Part shown: positions 20,726 to 29,349 of the stretch, one piece after another
How the letters are laid out: the number at the start of each line of letters is the position of its first letter
Position numbering within the stretch: the first letter of the stretch is position 1
Assembly (NCBI GenBank): GCA_016213105.1
Contig: JACRBN010000011.1
Location: 124,001 to 188,000, forward strand
DNA: 64,000 bases
Direction: 5' to 3'
Source of the DNA: Chloroflexota bacterium
Lineage (GTDB): Bacteria; Chloroflexota; Anaerolineae; Anaerolineales; Villigracilaceae
Notes under the pieces: model-generated
What the model saw: the letters and a program-made list of their open reading frames with translations, nothing else
Told to the model about the DNA's origin: nothing
Database searches by the model: none
Made by a program: the position numbers and the translations under genes

Positions 20726-23700
20726 ATGCCTCTACGCCTAAAATCTCTCGAATTGCAAGGTTATAAAACATTTGCCTCCCGCACCGTCTTCGAATTCGCG
20801 AGCGGGATCACCGCCATCGTCGGGCCGAACGGCTCGGGCAAGTCGAACGTGGCCGACTCGCTGCGCTGGGTGCTGGGTGAGCAGTCCTACGGCCTGCTGC
20901 GCGGCAAGAAGACCGAGGACATGATCTTCTCGGGCTCCGAGCATCGTCCGCGCGCGGGCATGGCCCAGGCCATCATCACCTTCGACAACACCGACCACTG
21001 GCTGCCCGTCGATTTCTCCGAGGTGGCGCTGGCCCGTCACGCCTACCGCGACGGCCGCAACGAGTACCTGCTCAACAGTCAGCACGTGCGTCTGCGCGAC
21101 ATCAACGAACTGCTGGCCCAGGCGGGACTGAGCGAACGCACCTACACGATCCTCGGTCAGGGCATGGTCGATGCCTCGCTGGCCCTCAAAGCCGACGAGC
21201 GCCGCCGCCTGTTCGAGGAAGCCGCGGGCGTGGGCCTGTACCGCACCCGCCGCGAGGAGGCGCTCAAACGCCTTGACAACACCGAGCGCAACCTCGAGCG
21301 CGTGCTCGACATCATGGCCGAACTCGAACCGCGCCTGCGCAGTCTCGAACGGCAGGCGCGCCGCGCCATCGAATACATCCAGGCCCAGGCCACATTGAAG
21401 GTCATCCTGCGCGAGTGGTACGGCTATCACTGGCACCGCGCCCAGCGCGACCTCTCGGACATCCGCGAGACCGTGCGCCAGCAGGATGCCCGTTTGCGCG
21501 AAACGCGCGTGGCGCATCAACAGGCGCAGGCCGAGTACATGACCTTCCGCGAAAGGCTGACGGGGCTGCGTGCCCAACTCAACGCATGGCACCGCCAGTC
21601 GGCGGAACTGCACAATCAGCGCGAGACCATCAACCGCGAGCTGGCCGTGCTCGAGGAACGCCGCCGCGCCTTGACCGCTTCACAGGGCTCGTCCCAGGCC
21701 GACGGGGAACGCCTGGCCGACGAATTGCGTATCGCACAGGAACGCCTGGCCGAAGTCGAAGGCGAGACGGGCCGTGTGCAGGCCGAGTACGACGAGGCCC
21801 AGGGGCAACTGGCCGCCGCGCGAACGGCGCTGCAAACCCGCCAGACCGACCGCCAAGCGCTGGAGGGGCAGTTGCAGTCCGCCCGCCGCGAGATCGAAAC
21901 GATCAATGCGCAGCGCACCAGCGCCCAGGCCCGCCAGGACGAACTCAAGGCGCGCATCGAGACGCTCGGGCAGAAGATCGATGCCACCAAGCAGGGCATC
22001 GCCACAGCCGAGGCCGCGGCCCGCAAGGCTGAGGAGCACCTCAAGTCGGTGCGCGTCAAACGCGAACGCGCGGATGCCGAACTCAAGCTGGCCGAATCCA
22101 CCCTGGAACAAAAGAAAAGAATCGTCGAGGAGATGGACGCCGATCGGCGCGAAGCGCTGGATGCGCGCGCGCGCATCGAGTCCGATCACTCGCGCCTGCA
22201 CGCCCAGCTCGACGTGCTCGAACAGGCCGAACAATCCCTGGCAGGTTACGCCGACGGCGCGCGCTTCCTGCTGGATGCCGCCCGCCAGTCCAAGCTGACG
22301 GGGGCGCGCGGCGCCTTGAGCGCTACCCTGGACGTCCCCGCCGAACTGGAAACCGCCATCGCGGCCGCCCTTGGCGACGCCGTGGACGCCGTCCTGCTGG
22401 AAGCGGGCCAGAGCGAGAACGCCCTGAGCCTGCTCGAGTCGGACGAGTCGGGCCGCGCGGCGCTATTGCCGCTGGAAGCCCTCGTAGCGGGACAATCCCT
22501 CGTCCGCCCGAATGACCCCGACTGCCTCGGCATCGCGGCGGAGCTGGTCAACGCGCCCGAGGAATTGCGCGCGGCCGTGAGCGTGCTGTTGGGCCAGGCG
22601 CTGATCGCCCGTGACCGCGCCGCGGCGCGCCGTCTCGTGGCGGGCTTGCCGACCCAGGCGCGTGTCGTGACCCTGCGCGGGGAAGTCTTCCACGGCGACG
22701 GCCGCATCGTGGCGGGCAAAACCAACCGCACCTCGACTTTGAGCCGCCCCCGCCAAAAACGGGAATTGGAATCCGCCCTGAGCGGACTCCGCGCCCGCCT
22801 TGACGAGGCCAACAAGAACGTGGAGATGCTGTCGAATCAACTGGCAACCGCCCGTCATGGGTTGGGTCAGGCCGAGACCGAGGTGCGCGAGGCGCGCGTC
22901 AGGCTGGGCAATGCGCGGGAAACCGAGCAGCAGGCGGGGCTGGAGGCCGAGTCGACGCGGCGTCAGCTTGAGTGGCAGAACAAGCAGCTTGAGCAGGTGC
23001 AGGCCGAGGTCCAGGAAGCGGTGGTCGTCCGCCAGAATCTGATCGAATCCCAGGCGGAATTGGAACGCAAATCCGCGGATGCCATCGAAGGCTCCCGCGC
23101 CCTCTCAGGCCAGTTGGCCGAAGTCGCGCTGGATGAACTCCAGCAGCAGGTCGCCTATTGGACGACGCGCCTGGCCGTGGCGGAGCAATCCAGGAATGGG
23201 GTGGGGTCGAGGAAAGAGGAAAGACGGAAAGAGACCGAAAGACTTACGGCGCGCCAGGGCGAGTTGGGCAAGCGTCAGGGCGAGCTCTCGTTGTCGCTGG
23301 CGGGCCTCGAAACCGAAGAGAAAAATCTGCACGAGCGCCAGGCGGGCCTGCACGGACAGATCGAGGAAATGATGGTTCACATCGAACCTGCCGAGAAAGA
23401 CCTCGAGACGGCTGAACAGCAGGAGGCGCGCTTACAGGAGACCGAAACCACCGCCCAGCGCGCGCTGGCCAATTCCGAGCGTCTGTTCGGACAGTTGCAG
23501 CTTGACCAGACCCGCCGCCAGGAGGCGCTCGATAACCTGCGTCAGAAGATCACGGACGACTTCGGCCTGGTGATGTTCGAGTACGCCGCGGATGTCTCTG
23601 GCCCCGTGCCGCTGCCGCTGGATGGCATGGTCGAGCAGCTGCCCATCGTGACCGAGCTTACGCCCGAACTGGAAGAGCAGCTCCCGCAGCAGCGCGCGCA

Positions 23701-24334
23701 ACTGCGCCGCATGGGCGCCATCAATCCGGATGCCAAGAAGGAATTCGACTCGGAGACCGAGCGCTACGAGTTCATGAAGACCCAGGTCGAGGATTTGCGC
23801 AAGGCCCAGGCCGACCTCAAACAGGTCGTGGCTGAGTTGGATGAATTGACCAAGCAGGCCTTCTCGAAAACCTTCGACGCCGTGGACAAGCAGTTCCGCG
23901 AGACCTTCGTGCGCCTGTTTGGCGGCGGATCCGCGCGCCTGGCGCTGACCGATCCCGAGAACCTGGTCGACACGGGCATCGAGATCGAGGCGCGCCTGCC
24001 AGGCCGCCGCGAACAGGGACTGGCCTCCCTCTCGGGCGGCGAGCGCAGTCTGACCGCCATCGCGCTGGTCTTTGCGCTGCTCAAGGTTTCACCCACCCCC
24101 GTCTGCGTGATGGACGAAGTCGACGCCATGCTCGATGAAGCCAACGTGGGCCGCTTCCGCGACCTGCTGGTGGATTTGAGCAAGGACACGCAGTTCATCA
24201 TCATCACCCACAACCGCAACACCGTGCAGGCCGCGGACGTGATCTACGGCATCACCATGGGCCGCGACTCGGCCAGCCAGATGATCAGCCTGCGGCTCGA
24301 TCAGGTGACGGATGAGATGTTGAGCAGGGGATAA
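20726..24334 (+). CDS. smc: chromosome segregation protein SMC
   Basis: 1202 residues, the normal length. Walker A GPNGSGKSN at 33-41, two long coiled coils, a globular hinge around 515-660, signature LSGGERSLTAIALVFALL near 1100 and Walker B VCVMDEVDAMLDEANV. It forms the ATPase core of condensin, which organises and segregates the chromosome. Residues about 824-843 (GVGSRKEERRKETERLT) match a tandem GGAAAGA repeat in the DNA at 23195-23255 within the second coiled coil, apparently a repeat insertion tolerated in frame. Confidence 0.96.
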   Translation: MPLRLKSLELQGYKTFASRTVFEFASGITAIVGPNGSGKSNVADSLRWVLGEQSYGLLRGKKTEDMIFSGSEHRPRAGMAQAIITFDNTDHWLPVDFSEVALARHAYRDGRNEYLLNSQHVRLRDINELLAQAGLSERTYTILGQGMVDASLALKADERRRLFEEAAGVGLYRTRREEALKRLDNTERNLERVLDIMAELEPRLRSLERQARRAIEYIQAQATLKVILREWYGYHWHRAQRDLSDIRETVRQQDARLRETRVAHQQAQAEYMTFRERLTGLRAQLNAWHRQSAELHNQRETINRELAVLEERRRALTASQGSSQADGERLADELRIAQERLAEVEGETGRVQAEYDEAQGQLAAARTALQTRQTDRQALEGQLQSARREIETINAQRTSAQARQDELKARIETLGQKIDATKQGIATAEAAARKAEEHLKSVRVKRERADAELKLAESTLEQKKRIVEEMDADRREALDARARIESDHSRLHAQLDVLEQAEQSLAGYADGARFLLDAARQSKLTGARGALSATLDVPAELETAIAAALGDAVDAVLLEAGQSENALSLLESDESGRAALLPLEALVAGQSLVRPNDPDCLGIAAELVNAPEELRAAVSVLLGQALIARDRAAARRLVAGLPTQARVVTLRGEVFHGDGRIVAGKTNRTSTLSRPRQKRELESALSGLRARLDEANKNVEMLSNQLATARHGLGQAETEVREARVRLGNARETEQQAGLEAESTRRQLEWQNKQLEQVQAEVQEAVVVRQNLIESQAELERKSADAIEGSRALSGQLAEVALDELQQQVAYWTTRLAVAEQSRNGVGSRKEERRKETERLTARQGELGKRQGELSLSLAGLETEEKNLHERQAGLHGQIEEMMVHIEPAEKDLETAEQQEARLQETETTAQRALANSERLFGQLQLDQTRRQEALDNLRQKITDDFGLVMFEYAADVSGPVPLPLDGMVEQLPIVTELTPELEEQLPQQRAQLRRMGAINPDAKKEFDSETERYEFMKTQVEDLRKAQADLKQVVAELDELTKQAFSKTFDAVDKQFRETFVRLFGGGSARLALTDPENLVDTGIEIEARLPGRREQGLASLSGGERSLTAIALVFALLKVSPTPVCVMDEVDAMLDEANVGRFRDLLVDLSKDTQFIIITHNRNTVQAADVIYGITMGRDSASQMISLRLDQVTDEMLSRG
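23195..23255 (+). repeat. short tandem GAAAGA-type repeat inside smc
   Basis: Overlapping copies of GGAAAGAGGAAAGACGGAAAGA and GACCGAAAGAC. It is more A/G-skewed than the rest of the gene. The frame is kept and the encoded peptide is charged and helical, so it fits in a coiled coil. Confidence 0.6.
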
Positions 24335-24370
24335 GAGCAGAGAACAGTGAGAAGTGATTATTGAGAAGTG

Positions 24371-24398
24371 GACCCGCCTCGTGAGAGGCGGTCTTTTT
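24371..24398 (+). terminator. rho-independent terminator of smc
   Basis: Stem GACCCGCCTC / GAGGCGGTC with a GTGA loop, followed by TTTTTT. It begins 36 bases after the smc stop. Confidence 0.85.
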
Positions 24399-24402
24399 TC
24401 AT

Positions 24403-24551
24403 GTCGTTGCGAGGAGCGTTCTTTGCGACGAAGCAATCCCCTGTTTCAAGGTATACCCAGTGCGGTCACAAATTGCGCTTTTTTAGGAGGGGGAATGCAA
24501 TTTGTGGCCGTGAGTATTATAGGTTGCTTCGGGCTTCGCCCTCGCAACGAC
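24403..24551. repeat. nested 149-base inverted repeat, MITE- or BIME-like
   Basis: Outer arms GTCGTTGCGAGG (24403-24414) and CCTCGCAACGAC (24540-24551) are perfect complements. Inside are a second pair with GAAGCAA/TTGCTTC and a third with GGTCACAAATTGC/GCAATTTGTGGCC. It fills the spacer between the smc terminator and the formate dehydrogenase promoter. No coding potential was seen in it. Confidence 0.8.
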
Positions 24552-24561
24552 ATCCGATTTC

Positions 24562-24590
24562 TTGCCATCCCATGCATTTCGGTCTATACT
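24562..24590 (+). promoter_or_regulatory. sigma-70 type promoter of the formate dehydrogenase operon
   Basis: TTGCCA (24562-24567) and TATACT (24585-24590) are spaced by 17 bases. The ribosome site CGGAG and the ATG at 24609 follow. Confidence 0.75.
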
Positions 24591-24608
24591 CTCCATATCG
24601 GAGTACCC

Positions 24609-26330
24609 ATGTCTGAAATCGACCTCACACGACTTCACCCCGTCCTCGACTCCTACATTCCCCTGGGCCGCTCGGGGCTGCTGCCAGCCCTGCATGCGGC
24701 CCAGCGTCTTTACGGCTGGCTGCCGCAGGAGGCCGCCGCCGAGGTGGCACGCAGCCTCAAGGTGCCGCTGGCGGATGTGCATGGCGTGATCGAGTTCTAT
24801 TCGCTGTTCTACAACGAGCCCGTCGGCAAACGCATCATCCGCGTGTGCACCGATCCCGCCTGCGCGCTCAAGGGCGCGGATGGACTGCTGCATCACTTGT
24901 GTTCTCATCACGGGATCGAACCCAATGCGACGACCTCCGACCTGTCCCTGACCATTGAGGCGAGTCCCTGCCTGGGGCTGTGCGAGCACGCCCCTGCTGC
25001 CTTGGTGGATGATAAGGCCGAGACCAACATCGACCTGGAGGCGGGCTCCTACGAGTTGGGACGTCCCAAGTCCATCGTGGACGGAAGTTTGCGTTTGCTG
25101 ACCGCCCACTGCGGAAACGGTACCACGTCGCTGGCGAAGTATGGTGAGTATGCTGCGCTGAAGAAAGCGCTGACGATGAAGCCCGAAGACGTGATCGCCG
25201 AGATCAAGTCCGCGGGGCTGGTGGGGCGCGGCGGCGCAGCCTTCCCGACAGGCGTCAAATGGGAAGGGGCGGCCAAAGCGGACGGCGCCCCGAAGTACGT
25301 GGTCTGCAACGCGGACGAGTCCGAGCCTGGCACGTTCAAGGATCGCGTGCTGCTGCTGGATGATCCGCACCGCACCATCGAAGGCATGTGCATCGCGGCG
25401 CACGCCATCGGCGCGACGAAGGGCTACATTTACGTGCGCGGCGAGTATCCGTACATTGTCCCTGCCCTGGAGAATGCCCTGACCGAAGCGCGCGAGGCGG
25501 GTTATCTTGGCGAACGCTTCGACATCGAAGTCCGCCTGGGTGCGGGCGCGTACATCTGCGGCGAGGAGACGGCCCTGTTCGAGTCTATCGAAGGCAAGCG
25601 CGGCTTCCCGCGGGTCAAGCCGCCCTTCCCGACCACGAACGGATTGTTCGACCAGCCGACCGTCATCAATAACGTGGAGACGTTGTGTAACGTCCCACTC
25701 ATCATCACCGAAGGCGCGGCGGGCTATCGCAGGATCGGCACCGAGAAATCGCCTGGCCCAAAGCTGTTCTGCGTCTCGGGCGATGTGGCGAAACCAGGAT
25801 TGTATGAAGTCCCGTTCGGCGTGACGCTGCGCGAGCTGCTTGAAATGGCGGGCGGCCCTTCGACTGAGGGTCTCGACAAAGAGCGTCTCGACCCTCCGCT
25901 TAGGGCGAATGAAACAGATAGAATACAAGGCGTTCTGTTCGGCGGGGCGGCGGGAGCTTTTGCCACCTCCGCGCACCTGGATGTGAAGCTGACCTTCGAA
26001 GACCTGCGCGCGGCGGGACTTCCGCTAGGCTCGGGGGTGGTGATGGTCTTCAACGAGACCCGCGACCTGCGCGACGTGTTGAAGCGGCTGGGCAAATTCT
26101 TCGCGCACGAGTCGTGCGGCAAGTGCTATCCCTGCCAGATGGGCACCCAGCGTCAGATGGAAATCCTCGACCGCATCGCGGCGGGAAATGTCCTCGATGG
26201 CGACATGCGGCGCTTGCAGGACGTCGGCTGGACGATGACGGACGCGTCCCTGTGCGGCCTGGGCCAGACAGCGGCAGGGGCGGTGCTCTCGGCGATCAAG
26301 TTGTGGCCCGAGCTTTTCGTCGAACGTTAA
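24609..26330 (+). CDS. NuoE-NuoF fusion subunit of NAD-dependent formate dehydrogenase
   Basis: 573 residues from the ATG at 24609, with CGGAG 5 bases before. Residues 1-155 are NuoE-like, with 2Fe-2S cysteines C80, C85, C121 and C125. The rest is NuoF-like: [10 protein letters not shown] (207-216) for FMN, the NADH-binding segment near [12 protein letters not shown], and ESCGKCYPC with C503, C506, C509 and C549 for the 4Fe-4S cluster. It passes electrons from formate to NAD+ or the reverse. In FdsABG or Nuo these are normally two proteins. Residues about 416-436 are repeat-derived. Confidence 0.9.
   Translation: MSEIDLTRLHPVLDSYIPLGRSGLLPALHAAQRLYGWLPQEAAAEVARSLKVPLADVHGVIEFYSLFYNEPVGKRIIRVCTDPACALKGADGLLHHLCSHHGIEPNATTSDLSLTIEASPCLGLCEHAPAALVDDKAETNIDLEAGSYELGRPKSIVDGSLRLLTAHCGNGTTSLAKYGEYAALKKALTMKPEDVIAEIKSAGLVGRGGAAFPTGVKWEGAAKADGAPKYVVCNADESEPGTFKDRVLLLDDPHRTIEGMCIAAHAIGATKGYIYVRGEYPYIVPALENALTEAREAGYLGERFDIEVRLGAGAYICGEETALFESIEGKRGFPRVKPPFPTTNGLFDQPTVINNVETLCNVPLIITEGAAGYRRIGTEKSPGPKLFCVSGDVAKPGLYEVPFGVTLRELLEMAGGPSTEGLDKERLDPPLRANETDRIQGVLFGGAAGAFATSAHLDVKLTFEDLRAAGLPLGSGVVMVFNETRDLRDVLKRLGKFFAHESCGKCYPCQMGTQRQMEILDRIAAGNVLDGDMRRLQDVGWTMTDASLCGLGQTAAGAVLSAIKLWPELFVER
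25857..25915 (+). repeat. family A repeat inside the NuoF part
   Basis: CCCTTCGACTGAGGGTCTCG...CCCTCCGCTTAGGGCG is a degenerate copy of the palindromic family at 9017-9119. Its translation ([15 protein letters not shown]) lengthens a loop just before the conserved GVLFGG segment. Confidence 0.7.
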
Positions 26331-26352
26331 ACGTTTAACGTTCAACGTCTTC
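26326..26352 (+). repeat. AACGTT heptad repeat across the stop codon
   Basis: AACGTTAAACGTTTAACG followed by TTCAACG: about four 7-base copies. The stop codon of the NuoE-NuoF gene lies within it. Confidence 0.7.
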
Positions 26353-26364
26353 AAAGGTGAACCC

Positions 26365-27075
26365 ATGACGATCACATTTTCGATGGATGGAAAAGAAATA
26401 TCCGTGGAACAGGGCCTAACCCTGTTGGATGCCGCGCGCGAAAACGGGACGGACATCCCGACCATCTGCTTCCACGAAGCGACCACGTCCAATGCGTTGT
26501 GCCGCATCTGCGTGGTCGAGGTCGAGGGGATGCGGCTGCTGCAGCCTGCCTGCATCGTCCAGGCTGCGGAGGGGATGAAGGTGCAGACCCGCAGCGAGCG
26601 GGTTGTCCGCGCGCGCAAGACCATCCTCGAAATGCTGGCCTCCACCCTGGACTTGTCCGATGCGCCCGAGATCCTGACCCTGATGGACCAGTACGGCGCG
26701 AAGGCGGATCGCTTCCCCGAAGCGGAGCGGCGCGAATCAGCCGTCAAGGACGATAACCCGATGTACATCCGCGATTACTCGAAGTGCCTGTTGTGCTGGC
26801 GCTGCGTGCAAGTCTGCGCGGACGACGCCCAGTACACCTTCGCCATCAACTTCGAGGGGCGCGGATACGAGACGCAGATCGGCACCTTCTTCGACCACGC
26901 CATCCCCGAGACGACTTGTGTGTTGTGCGGACAATGCGTGGGCGTCTGTCCCACGGGCGCGCTCAAGCCCAAGCGCGAATACCTGCTGGAGCAGGGGCTG
27001 AGTCCGCAGGAGATCAGCGTGATGAATACGGGAAGAAAAAGAAGGTCGAAGGTCACAGGTCAAAAGTCGGAATGA
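26365..27075 (+). CDS. NuoG/HoxU-like iron-sulfur subunit of formate dehydrogenase
   Basis: 236 residues. The N-terminal ferredoxin domain has 2Fe-2S cysteines C35, C46, C49 and C63. Two 4Fe-4S motifs follow: [11 protein letters not shown] (141-151) and [12 protein letters not shown] (185-196). The His/Cys-ligated cluster motif usually found between them in NuoG is not visible. It would carry electrons between the catalytic subunit and the NuoF part. In one-piece FdsA-type enzymes this is an N-terminal domain; here it is a separate gene. The last 12 residues ([13 protein letters not shown] region) come from a repeat. It starts 34 bases after the NuoE-NuoF stop. Confidence 0.9.
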   Translation: MTITFSMDGKEISVEQGLTLLDAARENGTDIPTICFHEATTSNALCRICVVEVEGMRLLQPACIVQAAEGMKVQTRSERVVRARKTILEMLASTLDLSDAPEILTLMDQYGAKADRFPEAERRESAVKDDNPMYIRDYSKCLLCWRCVQVCADDAQYTFAINFEGRGYETQIGTFFDHAIPETTCVLCGQCVGVCPTGALKPKREYLLEQGLSPQEISVMNTGRKRRSKVTGQKSE

Positions 27076-27085
27076 CTTTTGACCT
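27057..27085 (+). repeat. perfect 12-bp hairpin over the stop codon of the NuoG-like gene
   Basis: AGGTCAAAAGTC (27057-27068) pairs perfectly with GACTTTTGACCT (27074-27085) over a 5-base loop. The TGA stop (27073-27075) is inside. The GGAGG for the next gene starts 5 bases after the hairpin. Confidence 0.8.
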
Positions 27086-27098
27086 CTTCGGAGGAACC

Positions 27099-29330
27099 AT
27101 GATCAAGCCCGACCATATCACCACCACCACCTGTCCCTACTGCGGGGTGGGATGTACGTTGGAGTTACACGTCAAGGATGACTTTATTTTCAAGGTCACC
27201 TCGCCGTTCGATTCGCCCGTCAATCACGGCAACCTGTGCGTGAAGGGACGCTTTGGATATGACTTTGTTTATCATCCCAAGCGCGTGCTGACGCCGATGG
27301 TGAGAAGATACTTGCTGGAGAGTGTTCAGTCATCCGTGATCAGTGAGCAGTGGCGGAGCCGCAAAGACGCGCCCGATCTGGGATACCAATCCCTAATTAC
27401 GAATTACCAATCCCAGACTCCCTGGGACTGGATCGAAACCGACTGGAACACCGCCCTCGACATTACCGCGAACAAGTTGATTGAAATCTACCAGCGCGAC
27501 GGCTCGGATGCGATGGCGGTCTACTGCTGCGCCAAGGCCACCAACGAGGACAATTACCTGCTGCAAAAGCTGTACCGCGCCCTGTTCCGCACCAACAACG
27601 TGGATCACTGCACGCGCCTGTGCCACGCGGGTTCGGTGGTGGCGCTGCAGCAGGCGGTCGGCTCCTCGGCCATGAGTAACACCGCCTCGCAGGTAACAAT
27701 GAATGACGTCTTCATTGTGACTGGTTCGAACACGACCGAGAATCATCCCATCATTTCGCTGCAGATGAAGGAAGCTGTCGAGAAACACGGCGCGAAGATG
27801 ATTGTCATCGATCCACGCCGCATCGAGCTGGTGGATTTTGCCGAGATGTGGCTGCCGCTCAAACCTGGGACGAACGTGCCGCTCTTCACGGCCATGGCCT
27901 ACGTGATCGTCGAGGAGAACCTGGTCAACCACGATTTCATCGACGACCGCACCGAGGGCTATCCCGAGTTTCTCGCCTCGCTGGAGAAATTTACGCCCGA
28001 GTACGCCGAGCAGATTTGCGGCGTGCCCGCCGAGGATATCCGCAAGGCGGCGCGGCTGTATGCCAAGGCGAAGAACGCTGCCATCTACTGGGGCATGGGC
28101 ATCTCACAGCTTTCGCACGGTACAGCCTCTGCGATGGCGCTGATCCACCTGGCCTTTCTCACGGGCCATATCGGACGCGACGGCACGGGATTGAATCCCC
28201 TGCGCGGACAGAACAACGTGCAGGGCGCCAGCGATATGGGCGCGATGCCATTCCATTACCCTGGCTACATGCGCGTGGACGATGAGGCCAACGCAGCCCA
28301 ATGGGAAAAGACCTGGAACATCGAGCCTGGCGGCCTTTCCCGCCGACTTGGCCTGACCACCACCGAGATCCTCAGCCACGCCTATGAGGGCGGAATCCGC
28401 GCGTTGTACATTATGGGCGAGAACCCGATGATGTCCGAGCCGAACCTGAATGAAACGCGCAAGCACATGGAACAGCTGGAATTCCTCGTGGCGCAGGACA
28501 TCTTCATCAACGAGAGCGCCGCCTTTGCGGATGTCTTCCTGCCCGCCACGCCCTTCGCCGAGAAGGACGGTACCTTCAGCAACACCGACCGCCGCGTACA
28601 GCGCGTGCGCGCCGCACAGCCTCCGCGCGGGCAGTCGCGCCCCGACTGGCAGATCCTGTGCGACCTGGCCCAGCGCATCGAAGCCCGCCTCGGCCGTCCC
28701 ACCGCCAGATGGGATTACACCCATCCCGAGCAGATCTTGCGCGAGATGGCGGGCGTCAATCCCGACTACGCGGGCATCACCTATGAGCGCATCGACAAAG
28801 TCGGGCTGATCTATCCCGTGCCCGACCTGACCCACCCTGGCACGCCGACCCTTTTCACCCAATCCTTCCCGCGCGGGCGCGGAAAATTTACGCCGCTGGA
28901 TTATGTCCCCGTGCGAGAGCAGGCCGATGACGAGTACCCATTCATCCTGACCACGGGCCGCCTGCTCGAACACTGGCACGGCGGCACCATGACGCGCAAC
29001 TCGGCGCTCAACGAAGCCTACCCCGAAGCTCGCGTGGAGATTCATCCCGCCGACGCGGAGATTCACGGCATTCGAAACGGCGACCCGGTCAAAGTCCAGA
29101 GCCGGCGCGGCGAGGTGGTGCTGCGCGCCACGGTCACCGAGAAAACCTCCGTTGGCGTGGTCTTCATCCCCTGGCACTTCCACGAGGCAGCCGCCAATTT
29201 ACTGACCAACGACGCGCTCGACCCGCAAGCCAAAATCCCCGAGTTCAAGGCCTGTGCGGTGCAGGTCTTCCCTGCGCGCGAAAACGAACTGTCCAATCCT
29301 GATGTGATGTTGTCACGCGGAAGATACTGA
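27099..29330 (+). CDS. fdhA: formate dehydrogenase catalytic subunit, Cys type, molybdopterin
   Basis: 743 residues from the ATG at 27099 with GGAGG before it. CPYCGVGC with C12, C15, C19 and C47 binds the 4Fe-4S cluster. VDHCTRLCHAGS places the catalytic Cys175 and His176; the codon at 27621-27623 is TGC, so it is not a selenoprotein. The C-terminal domain with TTGRLLEHWHGGTMTRNS contacts the bis-MGD cofactor. No Tat signal, so cytoplasmic. Residues about 71-108 match repeat sequence at 27310-27420 and sit between the Fe-S domain and the next conserved core. With its two upstream partners it makes an NAD-linked formate dehydrogenase. Confidence 0.92.
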   Translation: MIKPDHITTTTCPYCGVGCTLELHVKDDFIFKVTSPFDSPVNHGNLCVKGRFGYDFVYHPKRVLTPMVRRYLLESVQSSVISEQWRSRKDAPDLGYQSLITNYQSQTPWDWIETDWNTALDITANKLIEIYQRDGSDAMAVYCCAKATNEDNYLLQKLYRALFRTNNVDHCTRLCHAGSVVALQQAVGSSAMSNTASQVTMNDVFIVTGSNTTENHPIISLQMKEAVEKHGAKMIVIDPRRIELVDFAEMWLPLKPGTNVPLFTAMAYVIVEENLVNHDFIDDRTEGYPEFLASLEKFTPEYAEQICGVPAEDIRKAARLYAKAKNAAIYWGMGISQLSHGTASAMALIHLAFLTGHIGRDGTGLNPLRGQNNVQGASDMGAMPFHYPGYMRVDDEANAAQWEKTWNIEPGGLSRRLGLTTTEILSHAYEGGIRALYIMGENPMMSEPNLNETRKHMEQLEFLVAQDIFINESAAFADVFLPATPFAEKDGTFSNTDRRVQRVRAAQPPRGQSRPDWQILCDLAQRIEARLGRPTARWDYTHPEQILREMAGVNPDYAGITYERIDKVGLIYPVPDLTHPGTPTLFTQSFPRGRGKFTPLDYVPVREQADDEYPFILTTGRLLEHWHGGTMTRNSALNEAYPEARVEIHPADAEIHGIRNGDPVKVQSRRGEVVLRATVTEKTSVGVVFIPWHFHEAAANLLTNDALDPQAKIPEFKACAVQVFPARENELSNPDVMLSRGRY
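27310..27420 (+). repeat. low-complexity repeat segment inside fdhA
   Basis: It contains GTTCAGTCATCCGTGATCAG and TAATTACGAATTACCAATCC, forms that also appear outside genes (35491-35508). It is translated in frame as YLLESVQSSVISEQ...SLITNYQSQ. Confidence 0.65.
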
Positions 29331-29349
29331 TCCTATTAATGGAGAACAA

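Noticed and set aside
27621-27623. selenocysteine at the formate dehydrogenase active site
   Set aside because: The codon is TGC, not TGA, so the residue is Cys.
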